A stretch of DNA of 64,000 nt from JAVBTT01 sp031550325 (GTDB lineage Bacteria; Bacillota; Clostridia; Oscillospirales; UBA929). The notes beneath the pieces are model-generated. The model saw nothing but the letters and a program-made list of their open reading frames with translations, was not told the origin of the DNA and searched no databases. Both the position numbers and the translations under genes were made by a program. The DNA lies in NCBI GenBank assembly GCA_031550325.1, contig JAVBOR010000028.1:1-64000 (forward strand). The letters are read 5' to 3'. This document shows, one piece after another, positions 51,128-59,418 of the stretch (position 1 is its first letter; every line of letters starts with the position of its first letter).

Positions 51128-53088
51128 TAATAATCTACTCCTTCTATATCCACATATTTTGTCGTCAGGTTCAAAGGGGCAAATTCCTTTCCGCCGCTCT
51201 CGTAGAACTTGTTGTAAAACTCGACATATTGCAGGCGCGCGGCGTGGACATAGGTCCCGATAATGTTGATGCCGAAGTTGAGCACATGCCCGACCAGGAA
51301 GATCGCGATAAAGCCGAGCGTGCCGAAGACGATGTTGGCCCCGCCCATCATGCTGCCGATGATATTAAATACGCTGCCCAGCACGCCGCCGGTCAGCCCA
51401 AGCGCCATGAGCCGGGAATAGGATAAAACGTCCGACAGGTAGCCGGTCAGGTCGTACAGGCTCACAAGGCCCATGCCCAGCTTGCCTCCGATGGATTTGC
51501 TGCGCCTGCCCTGGGTGAGAATCAGCGCCGCAAAGCCCGCCACCATGACCCAAAACGTCCCGCCAAGCGCCAGCACGGCAAACCCGGCAAACAACAGCCA
51601 CCACGAGCCCACGTCAAACAGCGCGTCCAGCGGTTTTTTGTCGCGGCAGAGCAGGTATGCTTTGACGCCCATGCCGAACAGCAGATGAATCACACCCAGC
51701 ACGACGGCCACGATCAGAACATATTCGGGATGCACCATGGGGTCAACGAGCTTCCAGACGCCGCCCTGAAGCAGAAAATCAGCCGGCGCGCCAAAATAGG
51801 TCTTGGCGACCACTTCGATAATGTCGGAGAAGAAGCTTCCAAAGATGACGCCCCACAGAATAGAAGCGCCGCCGCAAAGACCCATCAGCGGGAACATATA
51901 CCGCACCATCGGCCCTTTGGGCTTGAGCTTTTTCGTGACAAACAGGGAGATGGCGATCAAAATCAGGCCATAGGCCACGTCGGCGAACATCATGCCGAAG
52001 AAGAGCGCGTAAAATACCGAAATCAGCGGATTCGGGTCGGTGTTGCGATACATTGGCATCGCGTACATCTTGCTCACCATCATAAAGGGCCTGGTAAACG
52101 AGTTGTTGCGCAGCAGAATCGGGGGCTCGTCCTCTTCGCCCGGTTCCTCAAACGCCAGCGCGCAGTCGTGCGCGGAAAGCGCCTTCTGCAGCGGCTCGAC
52201 CGCCGGTGCGGGGATCCAACCCTTTAAATAGAAGGTTTTCCCGGTGGACAGCAGCAGCTCGGCTGCCTCTTCCCGCGCGGCGGTGACGCCGAGATGGTCA
52301 CAGGCCAGCTCAAGGTCTTCGCGCACCGATGCGTAGTCTGAAATGCCCTTTTGGATGGACTCGCGCTCCTGCCTGAGTTCCTCAAGCCGCTTGCGCAAAA
52401 GCAGCAGATTTTCCTCGGCGGTGCCGTCAACGTCCTTAAAGGCCATGCGTCCGAACGCAAATGATTTGAGGACGCCCGTGACGGTCTCTTCGACGGCCGG
52501 ATGGTACATCACGCACAGATACTGCTGGTCGCTGTCGATGCTGGACAAAAACACCTCAGCCAGCTCGGCCTCTCCGGCAAGCGTTCGGTCCAGCTCATCC
52601 AGGCTAGCAGCTGCCGGAATGACGCCAAAGACAATGTTCAGCGAGCGCAGCGGCGGGGTGTTAAGCGGGATGTCCAAAGCGCTCCAGGGCTGCAGCGTCG
52701 CCATGCGGTTTTGCAGCCTGCCCTCCTCGGCGTTGAGCGCGGTGATCTTCTTGCTCTGCATGCAAAGCTCCTCGGCCGTCTCAAGGGCCTCGACCAGCTT
52801 TTGCTCATCAAAAAACCGCTTTGCGCCCACCAGGGGGCGCGGGGTAAAGATGGATCTCTTTTTTTCGGAAAACCGCACAAGGGAGTCGATCGCGCTTTTC
52901 AGCGTGGCAAGATCTGCGCACGTCTGTTGGAGCTCGCCGGATCTGCGCCGCTGGAGCTCGGAAAAATCCTCGGGCTTTTCAGGCTCGTCGACTTGTACGC
53001 AACCGGCCCGCTGAAGCAGTCCAAGGATTGTTTTGCAGTCGGCCTCAAGCCCGAGCAGCTCAAAGTGACGCATTTTGACAATGGACAT
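51127..53088 (-). CDS. ntpI: V-type ATPase subunit I (a), membrane stator
   Basis: 653 residues. The N-terminal cytoplasmic half is coiled coil, and the C-terminal half (from about 330) has eight membrane helices. The stator arginine region lies in the last helices (the segment with YLSDVLSYSRLMALGLTGGVLGSVFN, core SYSRLMALGL). It forms the ion half-channels against the K ring. Start overlaps the upstream small subunit gene by one base. Confidence 0.95.
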   Translation of the reverse strand: MSIVKMRHFELLGLEADCKTILGLLQRAGCVQVDEPEKPEDFSELQRRRSGELQQTCADLATLKSAIDSLVRFSEKKRSIFTPRPLVGAKRFFDEQKLVEALETAEELCMQSKKITALNAEEGRLQNRMATLQPWSALDIPLNTPPLRSLNIVFGVIPAAASLDELDRTLAGEAELAEVFLSSIDSDQQYLCVMYHPAVEETVTGVLKSFAFGRMAFKDVDGTAEENLLLLRKRLEELRQERESIQKGISDYASVREDLELACDHLGVTAAREEAAELLLSTGKTFYLKGWIPAPAVEPLQKALSAHDCALAFEEPGEEDEPPILLRNNSFTRPFMMVSKMYAMPMYRNTDPNPLISVFYALFFGMMFADVAYGLILIAISLFVTKKLKPKGPMVRYMFPLMGLCGGASILWGVIFGSFFSDIIEVVAKTYFGAPADFLLQGGVWKLVDPMVHPEYVLIVAVVLGVIHLLFGMGVKAYLLCRDKKPLDALFDVGSWWLLFAGFAVLALGGTFWVMVAGFAALILTQGRRSKSIGGKLGMGLVSLYDLTGYLSDVLSYSRLMALGLTGGVLGSVFNIIGSMMGGANIVFGTLGFIAIFLVGHVLNFGINIIGTYVHAARLQYVEFYNKFYESGGKEFAPLNLTTKYVDIEGVDY

Positions 53089-53402
53089 TACTGTGCCACA
53101 ACCCTTCCCACGATCAGCGCCTGCGCGTCATTCATTCTGGCGCGCGCGGCCGTCTTAAGTGTCTGGCAATCCTGATCGGCTTTCAACAAAATGTCGGCGC
53201 TCTCGCGTTCGGCCTCGCTCTCCGCCTGCGCCAGCAGCTCGGCGTTTTGGATCTTGGCCTCGGCGTACACGCGGTCAAGCAGCTCGCGGCCGTACTGTTC
53301 TGTGTCGCTGATCATCTTGCGGGCGACAACCGCCTGCGCTGCCCGCTTTTGCTCCTGCTCATTTTCGGCGCGCGTGACCTGTTTAATGGCGTCCAGGGAC
53401 AT
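53088..53402 (-). CDS. ntpF: V-type ATPase small coiled-coil subunit G/H
   Basis: 104 residues, nearly all one amphipathic helix rich in Ala, Glu, Gln and Arg (AENEQEQKRAAQAVVARKM and following). Size, composition and first place in the operon match the peripheral-stalk partner of subunit E (NtpF in E. hirae). Sequence is low in diagnostic residues. Confidence 0.85.
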   Translation of the reverse strand: MSLDAIKQVTRAENEQEQKRAAQAVVARKMISDTEQYGRELLDRVYAEAKIQNAELLAQAESEAERESADILLKADQDCQTLKTAARARMNDAQALIVGRVVAQ

Positions 53403-53434
53403 GCATTCACCTTCTTTATGCGAGTATTCACTAT

Positions 53435-53462
53435 ATTATATCAATATTTTTCCATTTGTCCA
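53435..53462 (-). promoter_or_regulatory. Promoter of the V-ATPase operon
   Basis: On the minus strand TGGACA (53462-53457), 16-nt spacer, TATAAT (53440-53435), 33 nt upstream of the first start codon. A second TATAAT box at 53523-53518 may mark another start site. Confidence 0.7.
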
Positions 53463-53539
53463 GCTTTTTTTCTATTAATATGATCAACTTTGGAGATTGC
53501 AGGTATAAAATGCCCGAATTATAGCCAGAAACAAGGATA

Positions 53540-53790
53540 GCCAAGAATAAGAAGTTGCATGAGACCGGCCAGCAGGCTCTTCACTCCCGGACGCAGTACA
53601 CCCCGTTCGTCTGGGGAACCAACGCCCTTCCGGCGGACCTTTCGGGCCTGTGCAGGAAGCAACACAGGTTTCTTCCAGCATTTGGGAAGCAAGTTCTCTA
53701 CGGGCGGGCCGCCTCTCACCGCCGTGGTCGTTTCCAAAACCGCCCGAGATTATGACGAACTAGTCGCGGCGGTTTTCGACCATTGGCGAC
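53540..53790. other. Unassigned intergenic region with several stable hairpins
   Basis: No convincing gene lies between the V-ATPase operon and 54067. Within 53540-53790 several helices can form: CCCGGACG with CGTCTGGG (8 bp, near 53586-53617), CCTGTG with CACAGG (near 53649-53670), and AAAACCGCC with GGCGGTTTT (9 bp, 23-nt loop, near 53738-53778), which looks like a terminator arm on either strand. Another hairpin AACTACC/GGTAGTT lies near 53957-53977. This may be a small RNA or a long leader; no known family is recognised. Confidence 0.35.
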
Positions 53791-54066
53791 AACCTGCCAT
53801 TCCCGCCTGCCGTGCCCATCTCCTGCCATTCTTGCCGAAATCACCTTTTTTCATCCCACAGCGTTGCGCAAAACGCCGTTCGCGGCGGTCAACCCGTTGT
53901 GTCAGCTGTCCTCCTATCCCAAACACCCGGCACATTTTCCTTGCTTCCGGTATAAAACTACCCTCTTTAGGTAGTTGCTTTTGGCGCGGTCGCCCGCTAC
54001 GATGGTTGTATTCCTGTTTTGCGGCCCAGGCAACCTGGCCAGAACAACGCCGGAAGGAGAATCTTT

Positions 54067-54327
54067 ATGCTGTGCGCCACATGTCGGGGAAGTCTTGAGT
54101 CGGTCATGGTGGAAAAAGAGCTGTCCTGCAGCTTTCAGGACCTCACCATGATGGTCCCGGCTTTTCGCTGCCCGCACTGCAACACCACCTGGATTTCAGA
54201 TGACATCTGGCAATCGCTGAGCAGGCTGTGCAGTGAGGAAGTCATTGACCCCTTTGACATCCATCGGCTTTTAGAGTACGCCGACAGCAACGACTCTGAA
54301 CCGCTGTTCAATCTGGGTCTGCTGTAA
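54067..54327 (+). CDS. Small zinc-ribbon protein, YgiT-like
   Basis: 86 residues, ATG with GAAGGAGA upstream. Two CxxC pairs, CATC near the start and CPHC in the middle (FRCPHCNTTWISDDIW), form a zinc ribbon like the N-terminal part of YgiT/MqsA-type proteins. The C-terminal 40 residues are acidic and helical, with no helix-turn-helix recognised. No partner toxin gene is next to it. Function unknown. Confidence 0.7.
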   Translation: MLCATCRGSLESVMVEKELSCSFQDLTMMVPAFRCPHCNTTWISDDIWQSLSRLCSEEVIDPFDIHRLLEYADSNDSEPLFNLGLL

Positions 54328-54477
54328 ATCGCCCCCTCATGCCCGCAATGTGACTGCGTCAGTCTCTCACGCGTCCCTCGCGCTCCCGTCCTCTCAGTTT
54401 TCACGGGTTCGCTTGGGAAACGCGTTACCCTGACAGCAGCAGCGACTTTATCCTTCTTTTGTCAATATCGATTAAAT

Positions 54478-54838
54478 GCAGCTTTTCGACAGGCCGCCGA
54501 CAAAAGCTGCCTCTTCTCTGCTTTGCGCGAAACCACGTCGAGCCTGACGCCGAAGGCGGAGGGTCCTCGCTGGAATGGAAACCGATAAAGATAGAACCAC
54601 AACGCTTTCACGAATTCACTCCGGGAAAGTTCCTCTTTGCGCGTCTTCACAAAGACGTGAGCCGAACCCCCACTTTGTCAAAAAAAGTTTTTTGACGAGC
54701 TATAGACAAACCGATAAAGACAGAACCTCGACGCTTTCACGGATTCACTCCGGGAAAGTGTTTCTTTGCGCGTCTTCACAAAGACGCGATCCTAGCCCCA
54801 GGCTGTCAAAGAACCCTTGGTTCTTTGACAGCCTGGGG
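54478..54838 (+). repeat. Modular hairpin repeat, copy R9, with tandem duplication of M1-M2-M3
   Basis: A hairpin GCAGCTTTT/AAAAGCTGC (54478-54510) precedes M0 (GTCGAGCC at 54537). First unit: M1 54605-54629, M2 54640-54659 and an altered M3 (GTCAAAAAA/TTTTTTGAC, 54677-54696). Then ACCGATAAAGACAGAACC restarts a second unit: M1 54734-54758, M2 54769-54788 and M3 54804-54830, embedded in a perfect 20-bp hairpin (54796-54838). M0 to M1 is 68 nt, as in other copies. Between convergent genes. The 150 bases before it (54328-54477) show nothing. Confidence 0.88.
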
Positions 54839-54933
54839 CGGCGCTTCCCTTTTTGCCTTGAGCCCTAAGTTGCTCTTAACGCATAGAAACCCTTCCGTTT
54901 TCATTCCATTTGACTCAAAACCATGCGAGATAT

Positions 54934-55818
54934 TCATGTTAGCTGAAGAATCGCGCGTCTTATGGCGCTGATATGCGCCGGCGTCGTGCCGCAGCAGCCC
55001 CCGATGATGTTGGCGCCCGCCCTGACAAGCTCTCCCACCATGGCGGCCATCTGCTCGGGCGACTCGGGAAAAACCGTTCTGCCGTCCCTCTGCACGGGGA
55101 GACCTGCGTTTGCCTGCACCAAAATGGGCGTACATGGTTTTGCGGCCCGCATTTCCTCAATAATGGGCAGCATGGCCTCCATGCCGTTTCCGCAGTTGGC
55201 GCCAATGACGTCCGCTCCGGCGGCCGCGGCCGCAAGGGCAGCCGCAGTGGGCGAAACGCCCATCATCGTGCGGTACTCTCCGCGCGTTGTGCGCTCAAAG
55301 GTAAAGGTACAAAAAACCTCACAGCCCGTGTTTTCCTTGCAGGCCGAAATGGCGATCTCGGCCTCCTGAACGTCACTCATCGTCTCAATGCAAAGGACAT
55401 CGGCCCCGCCGCTCTCCAGCGCGGAGGCCTGCTCCCGGTAGCTGTCGTACAGCTGCCGCTCTGTTACGTCCCCGGCAAAGAGCATGCGTCCGGTCGGCCC
55501 GATGGAGCCCGCGACCCAACGCTCCCCGGCCTCTTGCCGGGAGAGCCGGGCGGCTGCCCGGCCGAGCTCTTCGGCGCGGTCAGCCAGGCCGAAGTCCCCG
55601 AGCCTGAGACTGCTGCCGCCAAAGCTGTTTGTTCCGATGATGTCCGCTCCGGCAGCCGCGTATTCCCGGGCGATGCGGCGCACGTCATCCGGGCGCGTGA
55701 CACACCAGAGCTCAGGACACTGCCCCAGCTCAAAGCCCATAGCCATCAGGCTTGTTCCCCACGCCCCGTCGGAGATCAGCAGCCTTCCCGATCCAAGCAC
55801 CTCTGCGATCCTTACCAA
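54934..55818 (-). CDS. Homocysteine S-methyltransferase-domain protein
   Basis: 294 residues, a stand-alone copy of the N-terminal (Hcy-binding) barrel of methionine synthase. Start LISDGAWGTSLMAMGFELG, TNSFGGSSLRLGDFGLADRA, and zinc ligands as Cys in IGANCGNG and the CC pair in GGCCGTTPAHI. MetH-like separate modules of this kind transfer a methyl group between a corrinoid protein or methylfolate and a thiol. Which methyl donor is used is not visible; no corrinoid protein gene is adjacent. Confidence 0.9.
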   Translation of the reverse strand: MVRIAEVLGSGRLLISDGAWGTSLMAMGFELGQCPELWCVTRPDDVRRIAREYAAAGADIIGTNSFGGSSLRLGDFGLADRAEELGRAAARLSRQEAGERWVAGSIGPTGRMLFAGDVTERQLYDSYREQASALESGGADVLCIETMSDVQEAEIAISACKENTGCEVFCTFTFERTTRGEYRTMMGVSPTAAALAAAAAGADVIGANCGNGMEAMLPIIEEMRAAKPCTPILVQANAGLPVQRDGRTVFPESPEQMAAMVGELVRAGANIIGGCCGTTPAHISAIRRAILQLT

Positions 55819-55910
55819 CTGCCCGCCCTCCTTTTCGTTTTACTTAAGTATAAAAAGTAAAGCGGCGCCCTTTGCGGCCTTCCGGCGCGCAAAAAAACGC
55901 CACATATGTC

Positions 55911-56501
55911 TTATTCGATCCTCGCCCGTACGCGCAGCGGCAACCCAATCCCTTCCGCCACCGCCCGGCAGGCGTCCACGTCGGTCGTTCCCTCCACCAC
56001 GCTGAGCACAACCTCCGGGACAAACCGCGCGGCCTTTTGCGCAAAATCGAGCAGCCCTGGATAGGCCTCCAGCCCAAACTCCGGGCTGCACAGCTCGGCG
56101 TATTCCCGCGCCGTCGGGCAGTTCAGTGAAATGGACAGGCAGTCGACTCTTCCCTCAAAGCGCGCAGAGACGTCCTCTCCGGCAATCAGGGAAGCGTGCC
56201 CGTTCGTGTTGACGCGCACGCGCACGCCTCGCGCCTTAAGCTTTTCAGCCAGCCAAAGCAGATCGTCCAGCCGCTCGGTCGGTTCTCCATAACCGCAGAA
56301 AACCACCTCGTCAAAAGCTTCCAGATCCTGCGCGTCCAGTTCCTCCCAAACCTCCTGGCGCAAGGGTTCCCGCTCCAGCCAAAGGCTTTGGGCGTCTCCG
56401 ACGGCGGACTGACTCTCCCGGACGCAAAAAGAGCAGCGGTTGGAGCAGCGGTTGGTCAGATTGACATAGAGTCCTTTTCCCACGCGATATGTCACGGTCA
56501 T
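55911..56501 (-). CDS. Radical SAM protein, TatD-linked family
   Basis: 196 residues. The [4Fe-4S] cluster motif is CSNRCSFC, a CX3CX2C near residue 19, with VVFCGYGEPTERLDDL (GE motif) and LSISLNCPTAREYAEL further on. Size and sequence match the short radical SAM family that is often next to tatD in Firmicutes (TIGR04038 in my memory). No tatD is adjacent here. Substrate unknown. No C-terminal auxiliary cluster is seen. Confidence 0.85.
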   Translation of the reverse strand: MTVTYRVGKGLYVNLTNRCSNRCSFCVRESQSAVGDAQSLWLEREPLRQEVWEELDAQDLEAFDEVVFCGYGEPTERLDDLLWLAEKLKARGVRVRVNTNGHASLIAGEDVSARFEGRVDCLSISLNCPTAREYAELCSPEFGLEAYPGLLDFAQKAARFVPEVVLSVVEGTTDVDACRAVAEGIGLPLRVRARIE

Positions 56502-56504
56502 TGC

Positions 56505-56975
56505 CTATTCCTCCGGGGCAAATTCCATCAGCTGGGCCACCAGGCTGTCGCGCTCCTTCGTTAGGACAGCCATTTGCTGCTCCAGCGCGGCAATCTCGGC
56601 GTACAGCTCGTTGTTGTTCTCCACCAGATGCCCAAGCTGGTCGCGCAGGTCGGCCATTTGCTCCAAAAGCGTGTTGCGCGTGATTAAATCCTCGTTGACC
56701 TGCTCGCGCAGCTCGGCGTTCTCACGCTGCATTTTATCAAGACTCTGCAGCGCCGACACCGAAAACAGATTGTGCTGGGCCTGCGCGTCGCTGAGCGCGT
56801 TCTGCCCCTCGCGCTTTGTCTGGCTCAGAAACGACAACAGCATAAGGACAATGGCCAGCGTGAACAGGCCGAGCGCGTAGAGCCAAAGATAACGAAGGCC
56901 CTTTTTCTTCGGCGGCAGCGCCTCTATCGCGGTGGGAAAATTCAGAATCGGAGGCTGCTTGTTTGACTCAGTCAC
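56505..56975 (-). CDS. Single-pass membrane protein with a coiled coil
   Basis: 156 residues from a GTG at 56975 with GGGAGG 8 nt upstream; an ATG at 57002 is possible. The first 28 residues are polar, followed by one membrane helix (about 30-52, LWLYALGLFTLAIVLMLL) and a long extracytoplasmic coiled coil with leucines and asparagine-rich positions (NAELREQVNEDLITRNTLLEQ and on). No enzymatic motif. Next to spo0J and 3 nt before the radical SAM start. Possibly a divisome or envelope component; function unknown. Confidence 0.75.
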   Translation of the reverse strand: MTESNKQPPILNFPTAIEALPPKKKGLRYLWLYALGLFTLAIVLMLLSFLSQTKREGQNALSDAQAQHNLFSVSALQSLDKMQRENAELREQVNEDLITRNTLLEQMADLRDQLGHLVENNNELYAEIAALEQQMAVLTKERDSLVAQLMEFAPEE

Positions 56976-57022
56976 AATGGTTTCCTCCCGTGTAAAAATC
57001 AAATTGCTCCCCTTGTGATTGT

Positions 57023-57874
57023 CTATTTGATCTTAAAGATCGACAATAGCGCTTCAAAATCGTCCGCGCCGTAAAACTCCAGTTCAATGCGCCCCTTTTG
57101 CTTGCCTGAGACAATGCTGACCTTGCGGCCCAGCAGCTCGGAGAGCCTGCGCTCATGTTCCTCAAGGTAGTTGACCGTGGTTTTTTCGGCACTTGCCGGC
57201 TCTTTTGCGGCCAGCGCCTTTTTGACCAGCGCCTCTGTCTGCCGAACCGAGAGATCCTCCTGCACGATCTGACTCGCCAGCGTTCTCTGCTGGCTTTCCG
57301 AAGACAGCGCGAGCAGTGCGCGGGCGTGCCCTGCGCTGAGCCTCCCGTCAGATACAAGTGCGCGGACGCTATCGGGCAGCGCGAGCAGCCTCAGCGCGTT
57401 GGCCACAGCCGGCCTGGATCTTCCGACCTGCCTGGAAATATCCTCCTGCGTCAGCCCGAACTCTTCGGTCAGCCGCTTGAAGCCCTCGGCCTCTTCCAGC
57501 GGATTGAGGTCTTCCCTCTGCAAATTTTCAATCAAAGCCAGTTCCGTCACCCGGCGGTCGTCGGCGTCGAGGATGATCGCGGGCAGTTGGGTCAGTCCGG
57601 CCATGCGCGCTGCGCGCCAGCGACGCTCTCCGGCAATGATCTGGTAGGTTCCGCCGGGCAGTCTGCGCACAAGCAGCGGCGTGAGCAATCCCTGTGCGCG
57701 GATGGAATCGGCCAGCTCGGCCAGCGCGACCTCGTCAAAGCTTTTGCGCGGCTGGTCAGCGTTGGGCTCCACCTCGGCGATGCGAAGCAACACGCTTGAC
57801 GTCTCATTTTGCTGAACGGCGGCGTCGCCAAGCAGCGCGCCAAGACCGCGCCCCAGACCCTTTTTTACACTCAC
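57023..57874 (-). CDS. parB: Chromosome partitioning protein ParB (Spo0J)
   Basis: 283 residues. ParB clamps on DNA at parS and slides using CTP. N-terminal box GRGLGALLGD, then QPRKSFDEVALAELADSI, the CTP-binding GERRWRAARMAG motif, the ALIENLQREDLNPLEEA box, and the helix-turn-helix GLTQEDISRQVGRSRPAVANALRLL. The C-terminal dimerisation domain follows. Overlaps soj by 4 nt. A perfect parS lies 1.5 kb away. Confidence 0.96.
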   Translation of the reverse strand: MSVKKGLGRGLGALLGDAAVQQNETSSVLLRIAEVEPNADQPRKSFDEVALAELADSIRAQGLLTPLLVRRLPGGTYQIIAGERRWRAARMAGLTQLPAIILDADDRRVTELALIENLQREDLNPLEEAEGFKRLTEEFGLTQEDISRQVGRSRPAVANALRLLALPDSVRALVSDGRLSAGHARALLALSSESQQRTLASQIVQEDLSVRQTEALVKKALAAKEPASAEKTTVNYLEEHERRLSELLGRKVSIVSGKQKGRIELEFYGADDFEALLSIFKIK

Positions 57875-58638
57875 CCGGACTTGCCCCCGTTTCTTCGAAT
57901 GATCTCCCCGGCGAGCTCGCTATAGCTCTCCGCGCCGCGGGAAGTACGGTCGTAATACTGCACCGGCATCCCGTGCGACGGCGCCTCCGACAGTCTGACG
58001 TTGCGCGGAATCACCGTTGCGTACAGCTTGCCCGGAAAATGCCGCTTGACTTCCTCGGCCACCTGGAGGGAAAGATTGGTTCGCGCATCAAACATTGTCA
58101 GCAGAACGCCCTCAAGCTCAAGTTGCTCGTTGAGCTTCCCCTTGACCGCGCGGATGGTATACATAAGGTCCGACAGCCCTTCGAGCGCGTAATATTCGCA
58201 CTGCACGGGAACCAAAATGGTATCGGCGGCGCACAGGGCGTTGAGCGTCAAAAGCCCGAGCGACGGCGGACAGTCGATGAGAATGAAGTCATACGCGTTT
58301 TTAACCCCATCCAGGGCTCTTTTTAAGCAAAACTCGCGATCAGGCAGACTCATGAGCTCGACCTCGGCACCCGAGAGCGACTTGTTGGACGGCAAAACAT
58401 CACCATACCGAGTCTGTCTAACGGCTTGTCCGGGCGGGACAACACCGATGACCGCCTCATACACGCTCGGCGACACGCTCTTGCTCACGCCCATGCCCGA
58501 CGTCGCGTTGCCTTGCGGATCAAAGTCGCACAGCAAAACGCGCTGACCGCGCTCCTTAAGCGCACAAGCCGTGTTAACGCATGTGGTTGATTTGCCCACG
58601 CCGCCCTTTTGATTGGCAATGGCGATCACTTTGCCCAC
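57871..58638 (-). CDS. parA: Chromosome partitioning ATPase ParA (Soj)
   Basis: 255 residues, deviant Walker A KGGVGKSTT at residues 11-19, Walker A' VLLCDFDPQGN, and the Walker B IDCPPSLG region. Short-form ParA without an N-terminal DNA-binding domain, as in Bacillus Soj. Works with ParB to separate replicated origins and influences DnaA. Confidence 0.97.
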   Translation of the reverse strand: MGKVIAIANQKGGVGKSTTCVNTACALKERGQRVLLCDFDPQGNATSGMGVSKSVSPSVYEAVIGVVPPGQAVRQTRYGDVLPSNKSLSGAEVELMSLPDREFCLKRALDGVKNAYDFILIDCPPSLGLLTLNALCAADTILVPVQCEYYALEGLSDLMYTIRAVKGKLNEQLELEGVLLTMFDARTNLSLQVAEEVKRHFPGKLYATVIPRNVRLSEAPSHGMPVQYYDRTSRGAESYSELAGEIIRRNGGKSG

Positions 58639-58669
58639 GTTAACACCCCTTGTCTTTGATTCGGTTCAC

Positions 58670-58699
58670 AGTATATCACATTACTCTTTGCCATTGCAA
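58670..58699 (-). promoter_or_regulatory. Promoter of soj-spo0J
   Basis: On the minus strand TTGCAA (58699-58694), 18-nt spacer, TATACT (58675-58670), 32 nt from the soj start. The gap from 58639 to 59418 otherwise holds the repeat copy R10 and the parS site; between 58741 and 58980 only decayed repeat-like hairpins are seen. Confidence 0.6.
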
Positions 58700-58992
58700 T
58701 ATAAAACACGAAATGTTTATATAAATGTACGGAAATAATGCCACATACCCTCGTTTTGCCTGTACCGCAGCCCTCTGCGGACCGCAAAGGTTTTTTTGTA
58801 CCCGCCTCTTTTTTGGGCTTCTTTTCGCGCTTGGGCTGAAGGCGGCAGGCGCTTTTTTGTGCTGAAACCCGGATGGGGATTAAGTTGTAAAGCGTTTCCG
58901 GCCTACTCCGGGGATAACCTTTTGCCGACCGCAGCGGTGCCTTGAGCCCGCCAGCGCCGTGTACGTGAGCGAGAGTTCCTTGACGATACAAG

Positions 58993-59273
58993 TGTGGCGG
59001 CCTCCGGTAGTCGGAGCCCGCCACAGACTGTCAAATAAGCCTGTGCGCCTTCGTTCTTTTCCTGGATTCGCGTCGAGCCTGACGCCGCAGGCGGCAGGTT
59101 CTTGCTGGACTGAATCCAGGAAAAATCGGAACCACAACGGTTTCGGGAATTCATTTCTCGAAACCGTTTCCCTTCAAACCGCCTCAGCGGTTTGATCCTG
59201 CCCTCGTTTTGTCAAAGAATCAAAGGTTCTTTGACAGCCTATGGCGGCCTCCGGTAGTCGGAGGCCGCCATAG
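58993..59273 (+). repeat. Modular hairpin repeat, copy R10, complete, with strongly altered stems
   Basis: A reverse-oriented M4-like hairpin (58993-59025, TGTGGCGG..CCGCCACA) precedes M0, where GTCGAGCC starts at 59072 inside a perfect 13-bp closing stem (59057-59069 with 59112-59124). M1 is 59136-59168 (AACGGTTTCG arms), M2 59175-59194 (CAAACCGC/GCGGTTTG), M3 59210-59236 and M4 59239-59273 (perfect CTATGGCGGCCTCC-type stem). M0 start to M3 end is 165 nt. Although M1, M2 and M4 have other sequences than R2 or R9, all lengths and linkers are kept. Confidence 0.9.
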
Positions 59274-59360
59274 CTCTTCACCATTACTTCTTCGCTTCTC
59301 TTTTCTGGTAGCGCCTTACGCCGATTTATGTAAACCAATTGATGGTGCGCCTCTGGAAAA

Positions 59361-59376
59361 TGTTTCACGTGAAACA
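59361..59376. promoter_or_regulatory. parS site
   Basis: TGTTTCACGTGAAACA, an exact copy of the 16-bp palindromic consensus bound by Spo0J/ParB in most bacteria. It lies between noc and soj. parS sites cluster near the origin, so the window is probably close to oriC. Confidence 0.97.
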
Positions 59377-59418
59377 TTTTGGCGTTGTCAAGGAACCTCA
59401 ACGCTCTTTGACGAGGGT

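Noticed and set aside
53484..54098. Several overlapping frames up to 179 codons on both strands
   Set aside because: No good starts, composition unlike neighbouring proteins, and hairpins inside; treated as non-coding.
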